Part shown: one piece after another, positions 50,051 through 60,800 of the stretch
How positions within the stretch are numbered: the first letter of the stretch is position 1
How the letters are laid out: every line of letters starts with the position of its first letter
NCBI GenBank assembly: GCA_025618425.1
Contig: CM046836.1
Span: 19,259,243-19,323,242 of the forward strand
DNA: 64,000 bases
Reading direction: 5' to 3'
DNA from: Heliocidaris tuberculata
Lineage: Eukaryota > Echinodermata > Echinoidea > Camarodonta > Echinometridae
Translations under genes and position numbers: made by a program
Notes under the pieces: model-generated
Seen by the model: the letters and a program-made list of their open reading frames with translations, nothing else
Told to the model about the DNA's origin: nothing
Database searches by the model: none

Positions 50051-50676
50051 CTGGAGATATTATGACCTCAAAGTTCACCGTCGCATTGCAATGCACAACA
50101 ATTTTTTTTTTAAATCAAACTTTGCAGAGGTAAGTCTACAAAAATAATGTAAGAGTTTCAAATTTGATCCCATTTCTTAAATTGTTTTCCTTCACAAACA
50201 GCTGTTCCATACTCTAGCTCATTTCCATTTTCTTTTCATCATCTCCACACAGACTCTTTTGTTCACCTTTCATTATTATTCAGAACATTCACCCCTGCTC
50301 ATACTCATCCCATATCATCCTCATTGGTTCACCTTTCACCCTTGGGGATTCTACTTTCTAGATTCTTCCATTTTCTATACTTTTATTGGTTACTTGATAT
50401 TTCATTTGCATGTACATGTATTTGAATATTGACCTATTTTGTTAAAGCATGGAAAGGGAGGTCTGACGTGCAGGCCAATAAATCAGAGCACTTCTGGGCT
50501 TCTTCTTGTTCTAGACTAGTTCTAGTGAAAATAGACTCTTGAGATCCCTCAGACTTCAAAGGTTAGATAGATCTAATTCTATCGATTACAAGACAAAATA
50601 TCATACGATAAATCGATTGCACTTTTTACAATTTCATGATATCTGAAACCCTGACCTTGTTGTTATTAGGATGGAG

Positions 50677-50892
50677 GGTTGTGTGTCCAGACACGTAACA
50701 AAAATTAGCCTGTCAATTTTGCTGTTAGATTTTACGAAAAATATGAATGAAATAACACTAAAATCAGTGAATATTTGCAATTCACATGATTTTCAACCTA
50801 TCTTGTGAAATATTTGTGACAATTTGCTAGAAAAGTTGTTCGATTTACTGTTTAAAAATGACCTGTCAGGATAACCAACCTGTCCGGACACA
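50677..50892. mobile_element. Small element with GTGTGTCC-like inverted ends
   Basis: The left end GTGTGTCCAGACACG with AGCCTGTCA and the right end GACCTGTCAGGATAACC with CTGTCCGGACACAC are partly inverted. No coding content. Boundaries are approximate. Confidence 0.35.
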
Positions 50893-50940
50893 CATGTCTG
50901 GGTACTTGTATACTTATGGCTAGATTATCCAAGTCTGCGC

Positions 50941-51181
50941 AGTGCCCATGTCTGCGCACACGTGTAACTGCGCGATTCTAATAAAAGAAAACATGCAACG
51001 AACACAAACTTTTCATCTTTATCATACATGTAGCAATAGGTATTCATGCAAAAAACAAGTCAAAATATTGAAATAAGGTCTTATTTCAGACATTTTATTC
51101 ACAAGCCTCAAAATGTTGTCTTTCACGTCAAAACTCGCGAACTGCGTGTAAAATGAACGAGTGTGCAGACATGGGCACCAT
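50941..51181. mobile_element. Foldback element with GTGCCCATGTCTGCGCACAC ends
   Basis: The left arm GTGCCCATGTCTGCGCACAC and right arm GTGTGCAGACATGGGCAC are inverted, as are the inner TAACTGCGCG and CGCGAACTGCG. The spacer is AT-rich and non-coding. Confidence 0.6.
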
Positions 51182-51962
51182 TGTTTTTTTTTTTTTCAAT
51201 GTTGAAAAGAAACAGGCCACCGTTTCCTGTGAAAATGGCATTGTTCTTGCTCTAATTTTGATGAGATTGTTTTGCAAACTTACTCTTTAGAATATCAGGA
51301 ATAATATAAAATGAAGCTTTAGAGGAATATTAAAGAAATTCCTGTTCATTTTCAGGTCAAAACCTTGGGTGTACAGACAGGGCTCCCCATCATATTTATT
51401 ATATTTAACTTAAACTTAACTTTACAGGTTCACTTTTTTTTCTGAATGAAAGCAAACACTGCCAAACTAAAGAAGCTTCTACTAATCTTTTATCAATATC
51501 TTGTTAATTTCTCACCCAATAACAATGAAAATTGCATCACTAGGTACTTACAGGTTCCTCTTCCCATTGGTTGCACAACATTTTTTTAATTTTATCAACT
51601 TTAAGCGTCTTAAAAATAAAATCAAGAGACCATCCACAAAATATGGCCAAAGTTTTAAATGCACAGTTGGACACAAATATAATAACTGCATTTTTTCAAT
51701 TCTCAATTTTGACACTAGATCTAAATAGAAATCAACTGCAAGGAGCGTAAGAAATCCAGAAGGCAAAGTCACACAGATCCATTCACAGCATGTCATTGTC
51801 TATTGAATTCGCACACCACTCGTCAATCAATCATAACACTAAAGACAAGTACCACACACAACTTAACACACGGGACTACATGATACATTTATTACTAATT
51901 GATTGACGTTTACGTGTTTACGTTTAGAAGTTAAAAAACGAAAAATACGATCTAAAACATAC

Positions 51963-52100
51963 CTAGTTATGTGTCATTCTACTTTCTGATAATGTTGATT
52001 ATAACTCTACAACTTTTCAAAACTAATCCAGGTTCTAATTTCGAAGTATTTTATTGTTTGACGACTTTAGTCGGCTTCGTTCAAATTTGGCCTCGAAGCG
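51963..52100 (-). other. DNAH1: Probable non-coding first exon (5' UTR) of DNAH1
   Basis: Coding exon 1 is preceded by a good acceptor (TTTTCCAG at 48897-48904), so an upstream exon must exist. The best candidate donor is CTAG|GTATGT at 51963/51962, giving a 3.07-kb first intron. The 5' limit (about 52050-52100) is only a guess from the X-box-like motif just upstream. No transcript evidence is available here. Confidence 0.45.
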
Positions 52101-52109
52101 TCGCTCTTG

Positions 52110-52122
52110 GTTGCTAGGATAT
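52110..52122 (-). promoter_or_regulatory. RFX X-box-like motif in the DNAH1 promoter
   Basis: Read on the minus strand, the motif is ATATCC-T-AGCAAC. It matches the RFX X-box form (RTNRCC, 0-3 nt, RGYAAC) at 11 of 12 positions. RFX factors drive ciliary genes, including axonemal dyneins, from such sites close to the transcription start. The motif lies about 150 bp upstream of the candidate first-exon donor, in a locally CpG-richer stretch (52070-52190). Position and gene type support it; binding is inferred. Confidence 0.5.
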
Positions 52123-52480
52123 GTATACGGCCGGTCGATGTGCATGTATTATGCACATAATACTAGCACCAGCTCCGGCCAAAGTATGTATGTAGTCGGA
52201 AAGTTTATTAACCACGAATTAGAGCTCTAACAAATTATGACCAGTACTCCAGTAGACTCCTATTTTAAAGATATAAAGACATTAGGTTAGAAGGAAAACA
52301 AGAGTGTCAAGTGTTATTTGAGAAAAAACATTGCACAAGGAGAACAATATGAAAACGAAAAATAAAAGAAGTTACGTGCTTGCAGATTTTAATTTTCTCC
52401 CACCCCCCCCCCCTTATCCGATTCTTTTTTTCTTTTCTTTTCTTTTCTTTTCTTTAAATTCTTTAAATTTGTTGGGGGCA

Positions 52481-52481
<1 letters not shown>

Positions 52482-52511
<30 letters not shown>

Positions 52512-52927
52512 CTTCTTCTTCTTCTTCTTCTTCTTCTTCTTCTTCTTCTTCTTCTTCTTCTTCTTCTTCTTCTTCTTCTTCTTCTTCTTCTTCTTCTTCT
52601 TCTTCTTCTTCTTCTTCTTCTTCTTCTTCTTCTTCTTCTTCTTCTTCTTCTTCTTCTTCTTCATCTTCTTCTTCTTCTTCTTCTTCTTCTTCTTCTTCTT
52701 CTTCTTCTTCTTCTTCTTCTTCTTCTTCTTCTTCTTCTTCTTCTTCTTCTTCTTCTTCTTCTTCTTCTTCTTCTTCTTCTTCTTCTTCTTCTTCTTCTTC
52801 TTCTTCTTCTTCTTCTTCTTCTTCTTCTTCTTCTTCTTCTTCTTCTTCTTCTTCTTCTTCTTCTTCTTCTTCTTCTTCTTCTTCTTCTTCTTCTTCTTCT
52901 TCTTCTTCTTCTTCTTCTTCTTCTTCT
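52482..52927. repeat. Long CTT (minus strand GAA/AAG) trinucleotide microsatellite, ~148 copies
   Basis: About 446 bp of uninterrupted CTT/TTC units with one visible break (CAT for CTT at 52662-52664). It is preceded by a (TTTTC)n run at 52431-52454 and an A/T/G spacer. Poly-Ser, poly-Glu, poly-Lys and poly-Arg frames here are artefacts. The array lies about 370 bp upstream of the X-box-like motif. Purine-rich on the strand of DNAH1, it is of the class that can form triplex DNA. Confidence 0.97.
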
Positions 52928-53017
52928 CTCCCCCACTTCAAAAATCCCAGACATGCGAGTCTGACATGGAGTCTGATATACAAATTAAGGCAGAACTTCG
53001 GGATATATATATATATA

Positions 53018-53639
53018 CAGTGTGTCCCAGAAAAAACGAAACCGAGATTGATCGATGTATAATCATATCTTGATCAAAGTTATGATTAATAAGTGGCACA
53101 TATTTGTAAAGCTTAGAGTCTCTTCTTTCCTGCGATACCACTCATATGATACATATTTCACGCATGAGTGAATAATAACAATGTGAAGTTGGGATGTCAA
53201 AAATTCATTTGGCCAACGATGTTTGAATTTTAAAAAGATAATCACATGTCTAAAAAATTCATTTTCCGCCCTTTCGTTTGACACCTTAATATTGAAAAAT
53301 GACCAACGGATGACAGAGATAACTTGAATTGAAATATTGATTGCATTTCGATGATTTTTAAAAATGCTTTGTTCCATAACTCCGCATCGGTTTTCCGCAT
53401 GAATGGAGGCGGAGAAAGTCATGGGTGTCTAAAAGCTTTCGAGTAGAAACCAATACTATCCCACCCTCCTTATCCTCATTGCCTATTATTACCACCACCT
53501 CCCCCCCCCCCCCCCAATCATGCCAATCTCTCCCGGAACCTCAAACCCTACACTCCCTCGAGTTCCCCCTCTCTTCCCTCTCCCACTTTACGTGTGGAGT
53601 GTGTGTGTGTGTGTGGTTGTGCGTGTGTGGATGTGTGTT

Positions 53640-53672
<33 letters not shown>

Positions 53673-54310
53673 TTGTGTATGGTCTAATGATCTTTAGTTA
53701 GATTTAAGCAAACACCACTGCATAATCGTTTAACTTGCATGATCAAAACCTATCCCTCCCTCACTCATTTCCACTTCCATCCCCTACACCACTCGGAACA
53801 CTAAAAACTCTTCATCCCTCATGTACACTTCCATTCTTTCCCTCCGTATATTTGACGATCAACCACGCATGCAGTCTTTTGTCTTCTTTGTTCACTGCTA
53901 CGGCAGGCAGCGAGTACAAACGAATTCATTTAATAAATCATTGAAAGGCAAGCATCACTTTAAACAAACAGAACTTACTCATTCCTGGCTCATTTTTATC
54001 CATTGAGGTGTCATATATTTAAGAGAAGAAAATTATCTATTAAGGAGTATTAATTTCATATTGCAATGATAAAAATGTTTTCTAATATATTACTTGGAAT
54101 TCGAGGTATCGTTGTGCAGTGGACTTTTTGGAAGCCCTGCTTCATATTGTTCTCATTCACTCATGCGTGAAGCATGTGTCATATAAGTAGTACCTGATGA
54201 AAGAAGAGGGTGTAAGCTTTAAAAATATGTATTGATTATTGATCATAATTATGATTAAAATATAATAATTCATCGATACATCTCGGTTTCGTTTTTTCTG
54301 GGACACACTG
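53018..54310. mobile_element. Non-autonomous DNA transposon with long mariner-like terminal inverted repeats
   Basis: The ends are inverted copies of about 170 bp starting CAGTGTGTCCCAGAAAAAAC, flanked on both sides by TA (53016-53017 and 54311-54312). TA target duplications and a CAGTGTGTCCC terminus are typical of Tc1/mariner elements. The arms keep matching inward (shared CACGCATGAGTGAATAA-type sequence near 53160 and, inverted, near 54155). No transposase frame is visible; the interior has GT and GA microsatellites (53597-53668), so it is a deleted or MITE-type copy. Confidence 0.75.
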
Positions 54311-55063
54311 TATATATAATTATGTCGGAAGAAGTGTACATGTTGACTATATAGGCCGTATTCCAGAAAGCGTTTCATGGTTAGTGATGCGATCGTCCCT
54401 CCTCTCCCCCCCCCCCCTCCCCAACACACATTTTGCAGCATAATAATCCGCTTTTTAGTGTTGAAAAATGCATAGTTTCAACATTCAAAAATATGATTTT
54501 TTTCCCTTGGTCGCTACTCTCCCTCTCTTCGGATTGATGCAGCTTGTCTATACCTATGGTCTATACCACAAAAAAAAAAAAAAAAAAAAAAAAGATTGCA
54601 AAGTCGTTTTTTCCTCGCAAGATATAAATTTCATCCGACAATCACAACAATGGAAAAGATTATTGAGCTCGAAAATACATGCAAAGTTTCAACATTTTCA
54701 AAAATCTGAATTTCCTCACTTGATCGCCACGCTCTCTTGCAGTATTTCTTAAAATTGTACAAACCCTGTCTTCGGCAGGTGCCGGAGAGGAGGGCGGGAA
54801 GGTGTTTCCCTCTATAGGACAAAATCAATTTCACCGCCCCCGAGTCAGGCTCACAATCATGACAGAAGGCAAATATTTAAAATAGAAAAATTCTTGCCCA
54901 GGGAGGAAAATGTTCCTCCCAGATCCCTCATCAACCCCGATGAACGGTCTGGAATATATTCTCCAATTGTCTACAGAATCATGAGCCTCGATATTGTGCA
55001 AAACATGTCTTCCAACGGGAGTTTTTTACTGCACCATAATATTGGCTATACTACACATAGGCC

Positions 55064-56243
55064 AGGAGCCTGTCCCGAAATAATCAACCCATTTTACATA
55101 TGAGATTTGACCCCTTAAAGTTGCTAAGACCATCCATGTCATTCACAAAAAGCTTGTCAGCTCGAACAAAGCCGCCGGGTTTGGCCCCCAGAGCCCCGGG
55201 AAAAGGGCCCCAAAGTCGGGTCGATTTTAACCCATCTAACATTTAAAATGCACCAAACTTTGTCAGAAGGAAGGTGTATGACTATATATTACCAAAACAC
55301 CAAAACTGACCAAATTTTCCGTCGGGATGGGTTGTCAGACCGCCCCTAAAAAATGGGGCAAATTTTTGTCCTTAAGGCCCATGGACCAAATTTTGTCAGA
55401 AGGAAGAGTTATGGGTGTACATTACAAAAATATAAAAACTTACAAAAAATTCCATCGAGAAGGGGTGTAACACGCCCCTGAAAAAACACGCAAGTGCCCC
55501 TAAACCCAGCTTTGCTACCCAAAATGCTCTGGATATAGAGACAAAAAAAAAATTGCATTACAAAGTAATACATTTTTCACAATTTAATAATTAATTAATC
55601 AAAGACCAACTAACACCAATTTATTGCATCTAAGAAGATTATTATAGTCTCAAAATTATGTTATGAAAATTTTAATTGAATTAGATGAAACACTTTTGAG
55701 TTATCATATAGTCAGAAGGTAAGAGAATGGTTTTTATTTACATACAGAGCAATTGGGGGGGGGGCAAAGCATTGTCAAAGGGCACTTTGGGGTTTTCATT
55801 TCAGGGGGTCTGACACCCCCTTCCAGATGGTCATTTTGGTCAGTTTTTATATTTTTGGAATATTCATCCCCTCTTCCTTCCGACGAAATTTGGTCCCTAG
55901 GCTTCAAGGGGAAAAATTTACCCCAATTTTTAGGGGCCGTCTGACACCCCATCCCGACGGAAATTTTTGTCATTTTGTTTGTTTTGTTTTTGTTTTTGTT
56001 TTTGTTTTTTTGTTTGTTTGTTTTTTGTAACAGTCATATACTTCCTAGTGACAAAGTTTGCTGCATGGGGGAGATGGGGTAAAATCGACCCGACTTTGGG
56101 GTCTCTTTAGGGGGCTCTGGGGGCTAAACCCGACGGCTACGGTCAGGCTGATAACCTTTTTGTCAATAACTTAGATGGTCTAAATACGGGGTCAAATCTT
56201 ACGGGTAAAATGGGGTGACTATATATTTTGGGACAGGCTCCCA
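55064..56243. mobile_element. Foldback element with ~400-bp imperfect inverted arms
   Basis: The left arm begins AGGAGCCTGTCCC and the right arm ends GGGACAGGCTCCC. Inward, matching inverted blocks include CCATTTTAC, GATTTGACCCC, AGACCAT, CGGGTTT.GCCCCCAGAGCCCC, CCCCAAAGTCGGGTCGATTTTA and CAAACTTTGTCA. The centre (about 55490-55740) is unpaired and AT-rich. There is no coding capacity. The superfamily is uncertain. Confidence 0.65.
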
Positions 56244-56759
56244 GACTAAAAGTATAGAGTCAATCAATCAATATACACGTAGGCCTACTATTGATCAAGA
56301 AAATCGTAAATAAATTGCTAGATCATAATCATAGATCTTTAGTTAGATAATTCAGAATTTTAGGTCGGCCTATATAGGGCAAAGGGGGTCACCATCGGGG
56401 GGGGGGGGGCACTCAAGCTAGGGGTAACGGGGTAACGCTTGGCCTTGGATCTACTACATTGTATTTGGTATATAGACTCGCTTCAATACCACACGACATA
56501 TTTTTCTCGGCCTGTTTTGGAAAGGTTGAGACAAGTGTTCTTTCTAACAGTAACACTAACAGTAATTGATGATTCCACTCTTCTCAACCCTGAATCCCGA
56601 GTACTGCTGCAATTATAGCTCAGGTAAGAGCAGCTCAGAATAAAATTACCCTTTACCCAATTGGAATAAAGAGAAAATCGGTCCCTATTTAGTGGGCGAC
56701 TTCACTTACACTTCAGCTAATTAGCCCCACACGTTGATTTTTAAGTTTCTTGCTAGCCA

Positions 56760-56880
56760 ACAATTGCACGTGTGAGCGGGAGCTCATCCGCGTCCGCGCC
56801 GGAGTTTGTCGCCGTCGGAGCTTCCAAGAATAGGGCTCATTTGTGCAGGTCGCACCTCACCCGTTGCATTAAATAGACAC
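56760..56880 (+). promoter_or_regulatory. GC-richer block, possible promoter or first exon of the LRR gene
   Basis: A locally CpG-rich stretch with CCGCGTCCGCGCCGG stands out in AT-rich surroundings about 1 kb upstream of the LRR gene's first visible acceptor. It contains a possible donor (GTGCAG|GTCGCA near 56845). The support is weak and positional only. Confidence 0.22.
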
Positions 56881-57059
56881 GGACATGACCTTTTGTTATA
56901 CTTTTTAAATCCATAGAGGCCTGAATCCTTATATTTATTGTAAAAAGTTGTAAATGGATGAGTTGGTGAATGGGTGCTTGTCTGATGTCTGTGCATGATT
57001 TATGAAATTAAACCAGAATCCAGATAAAATTAAAAATTGATGTGTTGTTGATGTGATGA

Positions 57060-57720
57060 TTGTCTTCTTTTCTGGTTCTGACTTCTGATGAGTTTATTTT
57101 GATTTTCTGTCTTTACCTATCTGCTCTCTTTCTTTTCTTTTCTTTTTTTTTTTTCCTTTTCAGTTTACCTCTCTATAGACTAGACTCTAGACTAATTCTT
57201 TTTTTTTTTAATGCTAATTTTTCTTTATTTCTTCCCCTTCGTTCATTTTTAACTTCCCTTTACACTTTTCTTTATTCATGTTGTTTCTATTCTTTTTTTT
57301 TTCTTTCCCCTTCTATTTCTATTTCCCTCTTTTTTTATATTTTTCATCTCTCTTTGTTTTGTTTTGTTTTTTGTATCAATTTTTTCCTTCTTGTCTCATT
57401 TATGTTCTTCAGTTTCTTTTCTGTTTTTTTAATTTTTTGTCTTCTTTCTTTTCCTTTTTCACTTCGCATTTTTTTTCTTTAAATTCATCTTTATTTGTGA
57501 TCTTCTCTTTCTCTTCCATCTCCATATTTTCCTTTTTTGAAATAAATTTTATTCTTTCTCTGTTTCTTCTTTAGCTTCTTTTGTCTCCTTTTTATATTTT
57601 CATTTTTCTTTTTCCTGATCACTTCCATGATATCTATTTTCTTTTTTTCCTTTCCTATCCCATTTTTTCAATTCTTCATCTTTTCTTTTTTATCACCTCT
57701 TTCATAGCTTATTAGAGATC
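57060..57720. repeat. Pyrimidine-rich tract upstream of the LRR gene
   Basis: About 650 bp of T- and C-rich plus-strand sequence with many TTTTCTTT runs. The open frames through it (Phe/Leu/Ser-rich) are low-complexity artefacts. It probably lies in the LRR gene's first intron or the intergenic gap. Confidence 0.7.
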
Positions 57721-57863
57721 CACAATGATTAAGAAACACATCATATGGATATGCAGATGAGAGCAATTTATTACCATTTAATTTATCAGTCTAAATCCAA
57801 TTAATTTCTCTCAGATCTCAAATTTGTTATATAAATTTGTGGTTTACAGGAAACTGTGGATAC

Positions 57864-60800
57864 ATGCTTGGTGCTAAAGGAACAATGTACAGGACCAAAA
57901 AGTGCAAGGAAAAAGAAGATGTTGTGGAGGGTGAGACTGTTGATCTGGAATCTCAGGGGTTGTCACATTTTGACATTGGTGCTCTCAGGGTCGCTGGAAC
58001 TTACATTGGCAACATCACACAGCTCAATTTGAACTATAACAGTCTGTCCACTTTGCCAAATGATTTTGCCACAGCTCTCCCAAGAATACAGGTCCTGTCT
58101 TTGTGTGGCAATGATCTGAAGGAAGTGCCTCCTTTTATTGGGCAGCTGGCAGAACTCAGAAGTCTGTCCGCCAATGAAAATGAGATTTCAGTGCTTTCAG
58201 TTTCACTCTTTCACCTTCCCAAGTTGGAGGACCTTCATCTGCTTGGGAACAGATTAAAACATTTACCTCAAGATATCTGCCACATCAAAACTCTCAGGAA
58301 CCTGACTTTAGAAGACAACCAGTTGTGTGTTTTACCTAGCACTTTTGGAGACCTTGAAAACTTGCACACGCTGGAAGCAAGTGAAAACAACCTTGAAGGC
58401 TTGCCTAAGAACTTTGGCAACCTGAGGAATCTAGTGATCCTTAATCTTAGCAGGAACAAGCTTTTGGAGTTGCCTGACAGCTTTGGAGATTTGCCATCTT
58501 TGCAGTATGTAGACTTATCAAACAACTATCTCCCAGAACTCACACCAAGGCTAGCATCGGCATCCAGGTGCCTGGTGAAGTTTTCAGCAGCTGATAACCT
58601 GCTCAAGAAGTTCCCGCCCTGGATCAGGGAACTCACTCAAATTCAGGAGATCTACCTGGGAGACAATTACATTGAGGATGAGTTTCCAGAGCACTTTGGA
58701 ACCGTAAGTGGGAACAGTTTACGGCACGTGGATGTCGGTGCAAACTACCTAGACCATCTTCCCTCAAGTATTGGGCAGCTCAAGAATGTTGAGACTCTTC
58801 ATTTTGGCAGCCACATTATGGAAATTGAGAGGAGAGCTTTCCAGAATGGTAATCGTATCACACATCTGCCAGATTCTTTTGGACAAATGTGGAATCTGAG
58901 GTGAATGAAATTCATACTTGTGATTTATCATTTTACAGAATCCATTGACATGTATGGTTTATGTTAAAATTATGATATAATACTGTATAAGCCATAAATT
59001 TTCGCGAATAGGACTAACCAGACTATTTCGCGAGTGGTTGAATTCGCGGTCGGAAAATTCTCAAATCTACAAATAGCGGTGATGATGTACTTTTGCAAAG
59101 CGATGTGGTGAATTTCTGACCAGGAGACAACAAATTCAACCGACTTCTAATGTTGGCAATATTTTTTTCGATTCGCGAAATTCGTGAAAATAAAACCCCC
59201 GCGAAATATATATGGCGTATACAGTAAGTTACAAGTTAAAAAATGACCGAAAATGTTTCAAAGCTCAGTAATAAGCAAAGAAAAATGAGGACATTAGATA
59301 TATTTTTGCAGAGGCGGCGGAAGGTCGGGTTTGGACAAAGGAAGTGGGGGGGGGGGGGGGGGTCTTTTGTACGCCAAACAAAAGGTGCCCCCCACCCCCA
59401 CCCCCCACTTCCATTGTCTGAGCCTGACCTTCTGCCGCCTCTGTATTTTGGGGACAAACTTCAAAACATCCTCACACCCTTCATCATTCCATGATGATTC
59501 AGTTTATCTCATTCAAAATAAGTACAAGCCATGAGAGATGCTGATTTGAGCACTAAAGATACAATTTGAAATTGTCCATGATATTTTTTTCCTGACTCTT
59601 TTAACAGGAAATTCAAAAGCAGATTGTGGACGTTTTTATGCCCCAAGAGGGCACCGTGTTCATTACCTGATCATACTGTAGCCCTACAGGCGCAAACTTG
59701 GGACAGACTGGTTGCCGCGGAATGTAATTGTAATTTAATATGAGCTTACAAGCTTGAATTATTGAGATTACATCGTTGAAAGGTCTGGTATTCTACATAC
59801 ATTTCAATTTTACAAATGTGTAAATGTTGACATGTTGCTTGCAAGTTCACTTTCTCTTGTGGAACTTCATTGATCAGAAAATTTAATTTGAAAATTTAAT
59901 TTTGAATTATCCCTATCCACAGACATTTGAGGCTAGATGAGAATCAGCTGAACTGTCTACCAGAGTGCTTTGGTGATCTGCGCTCCCTAGAGTACCTGGA
60001 TGTTGGTCAGAATGTCATTAGAGAGCTCCCTGCATCATTCAGCCGCCTGAGCTCACTCAAGACATGTTTCCTGTCTAAGAACCACATAGAGGGTCTGCCT
60101 CAAGATTTCGGAAGCCTGAGGTCTCTGGAGAGACTGAGAATTAACACAAACCAGGTACATATTTGTTTTTGGTGGTTTTTCTTCTTTTTTTTTTTGGGGG
60201 GGGGAGGGTTGTGGGTTTTCTTTTTGTTTATTTGTTATTTGCCTTTCTGTGTGTTTTGTTTTGTTTTTGTTTTTGTTTTTGTTTTTTTATTGTTTAATTT
60301 GTATTAAATCTTGAGTTTTGGTAGTGTAGGAATATAAATCCTAAACGAATCAAATGAAACTGACACTGAATGTTCAAGACTACAAATAAATTATATCTGT
60401 CAAAAAAGAAAATTGGTAGACAATGTATAGTAGCTGATTGATGAACAAAGAAAGATAATGAAACCTAGCTTGCTGTACAGATTTGAGATAATGTACACCT
60501 GTGTGCAGTCTTAAAATTTAGTGTTTAGGGATGATAATGAATTTGTAAAGCGCATTAAAATGTTCATTATTATTATTTTAGCATGGCCAATATTTATGTG
60601 AAGGTGGTGATGTTTCCACTCACGATATTCGTTGTTTTCTCAATAGTTGAAAGAGCTCCCAGCATCCTTCGACAAGTTAGTGAATCTACAGACCCTTGAT
60701 CTGGTAGACAATCGTCTGCGAGAGTTCCCAGCATGCCTCAACAAGCTCACCAGCCTTGTCAGGGTTGCTCTAGACGATGTAAGTCTAACAGTGACAATAG

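Larger units (their letters stand above)
48897..51962 (-). other. DNAH1 first intron, repeat-rich
   Basis: This non-coding stretch holds a LINE tail (48974-49190), two copies of a ~240-bp MITE (49564-49785 and 49798-50050), an element with GTGTGTCC-like ends (50677-50892) and a foldback element (50941-51181). The remainder, 51182-51962, is AT-rich with a T run near 51185 and no recognisable gene. Confidence 0.55.

Noticed and set aside
52331..53062. Long open frames of poly-Ser, poly-Glu, poly-Lys and poly-Arg
   Set aside because: They are translations of the CTT/GAA microsatellite in different frames, with no coding signal outside it.
57060..57574. Phe/Leu-rich frame resembling a membrane protein
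   Set aside because: A pyrimidine-rich tract gives Phe, Leu and Ser codons by composition; there is no start context or splice support.
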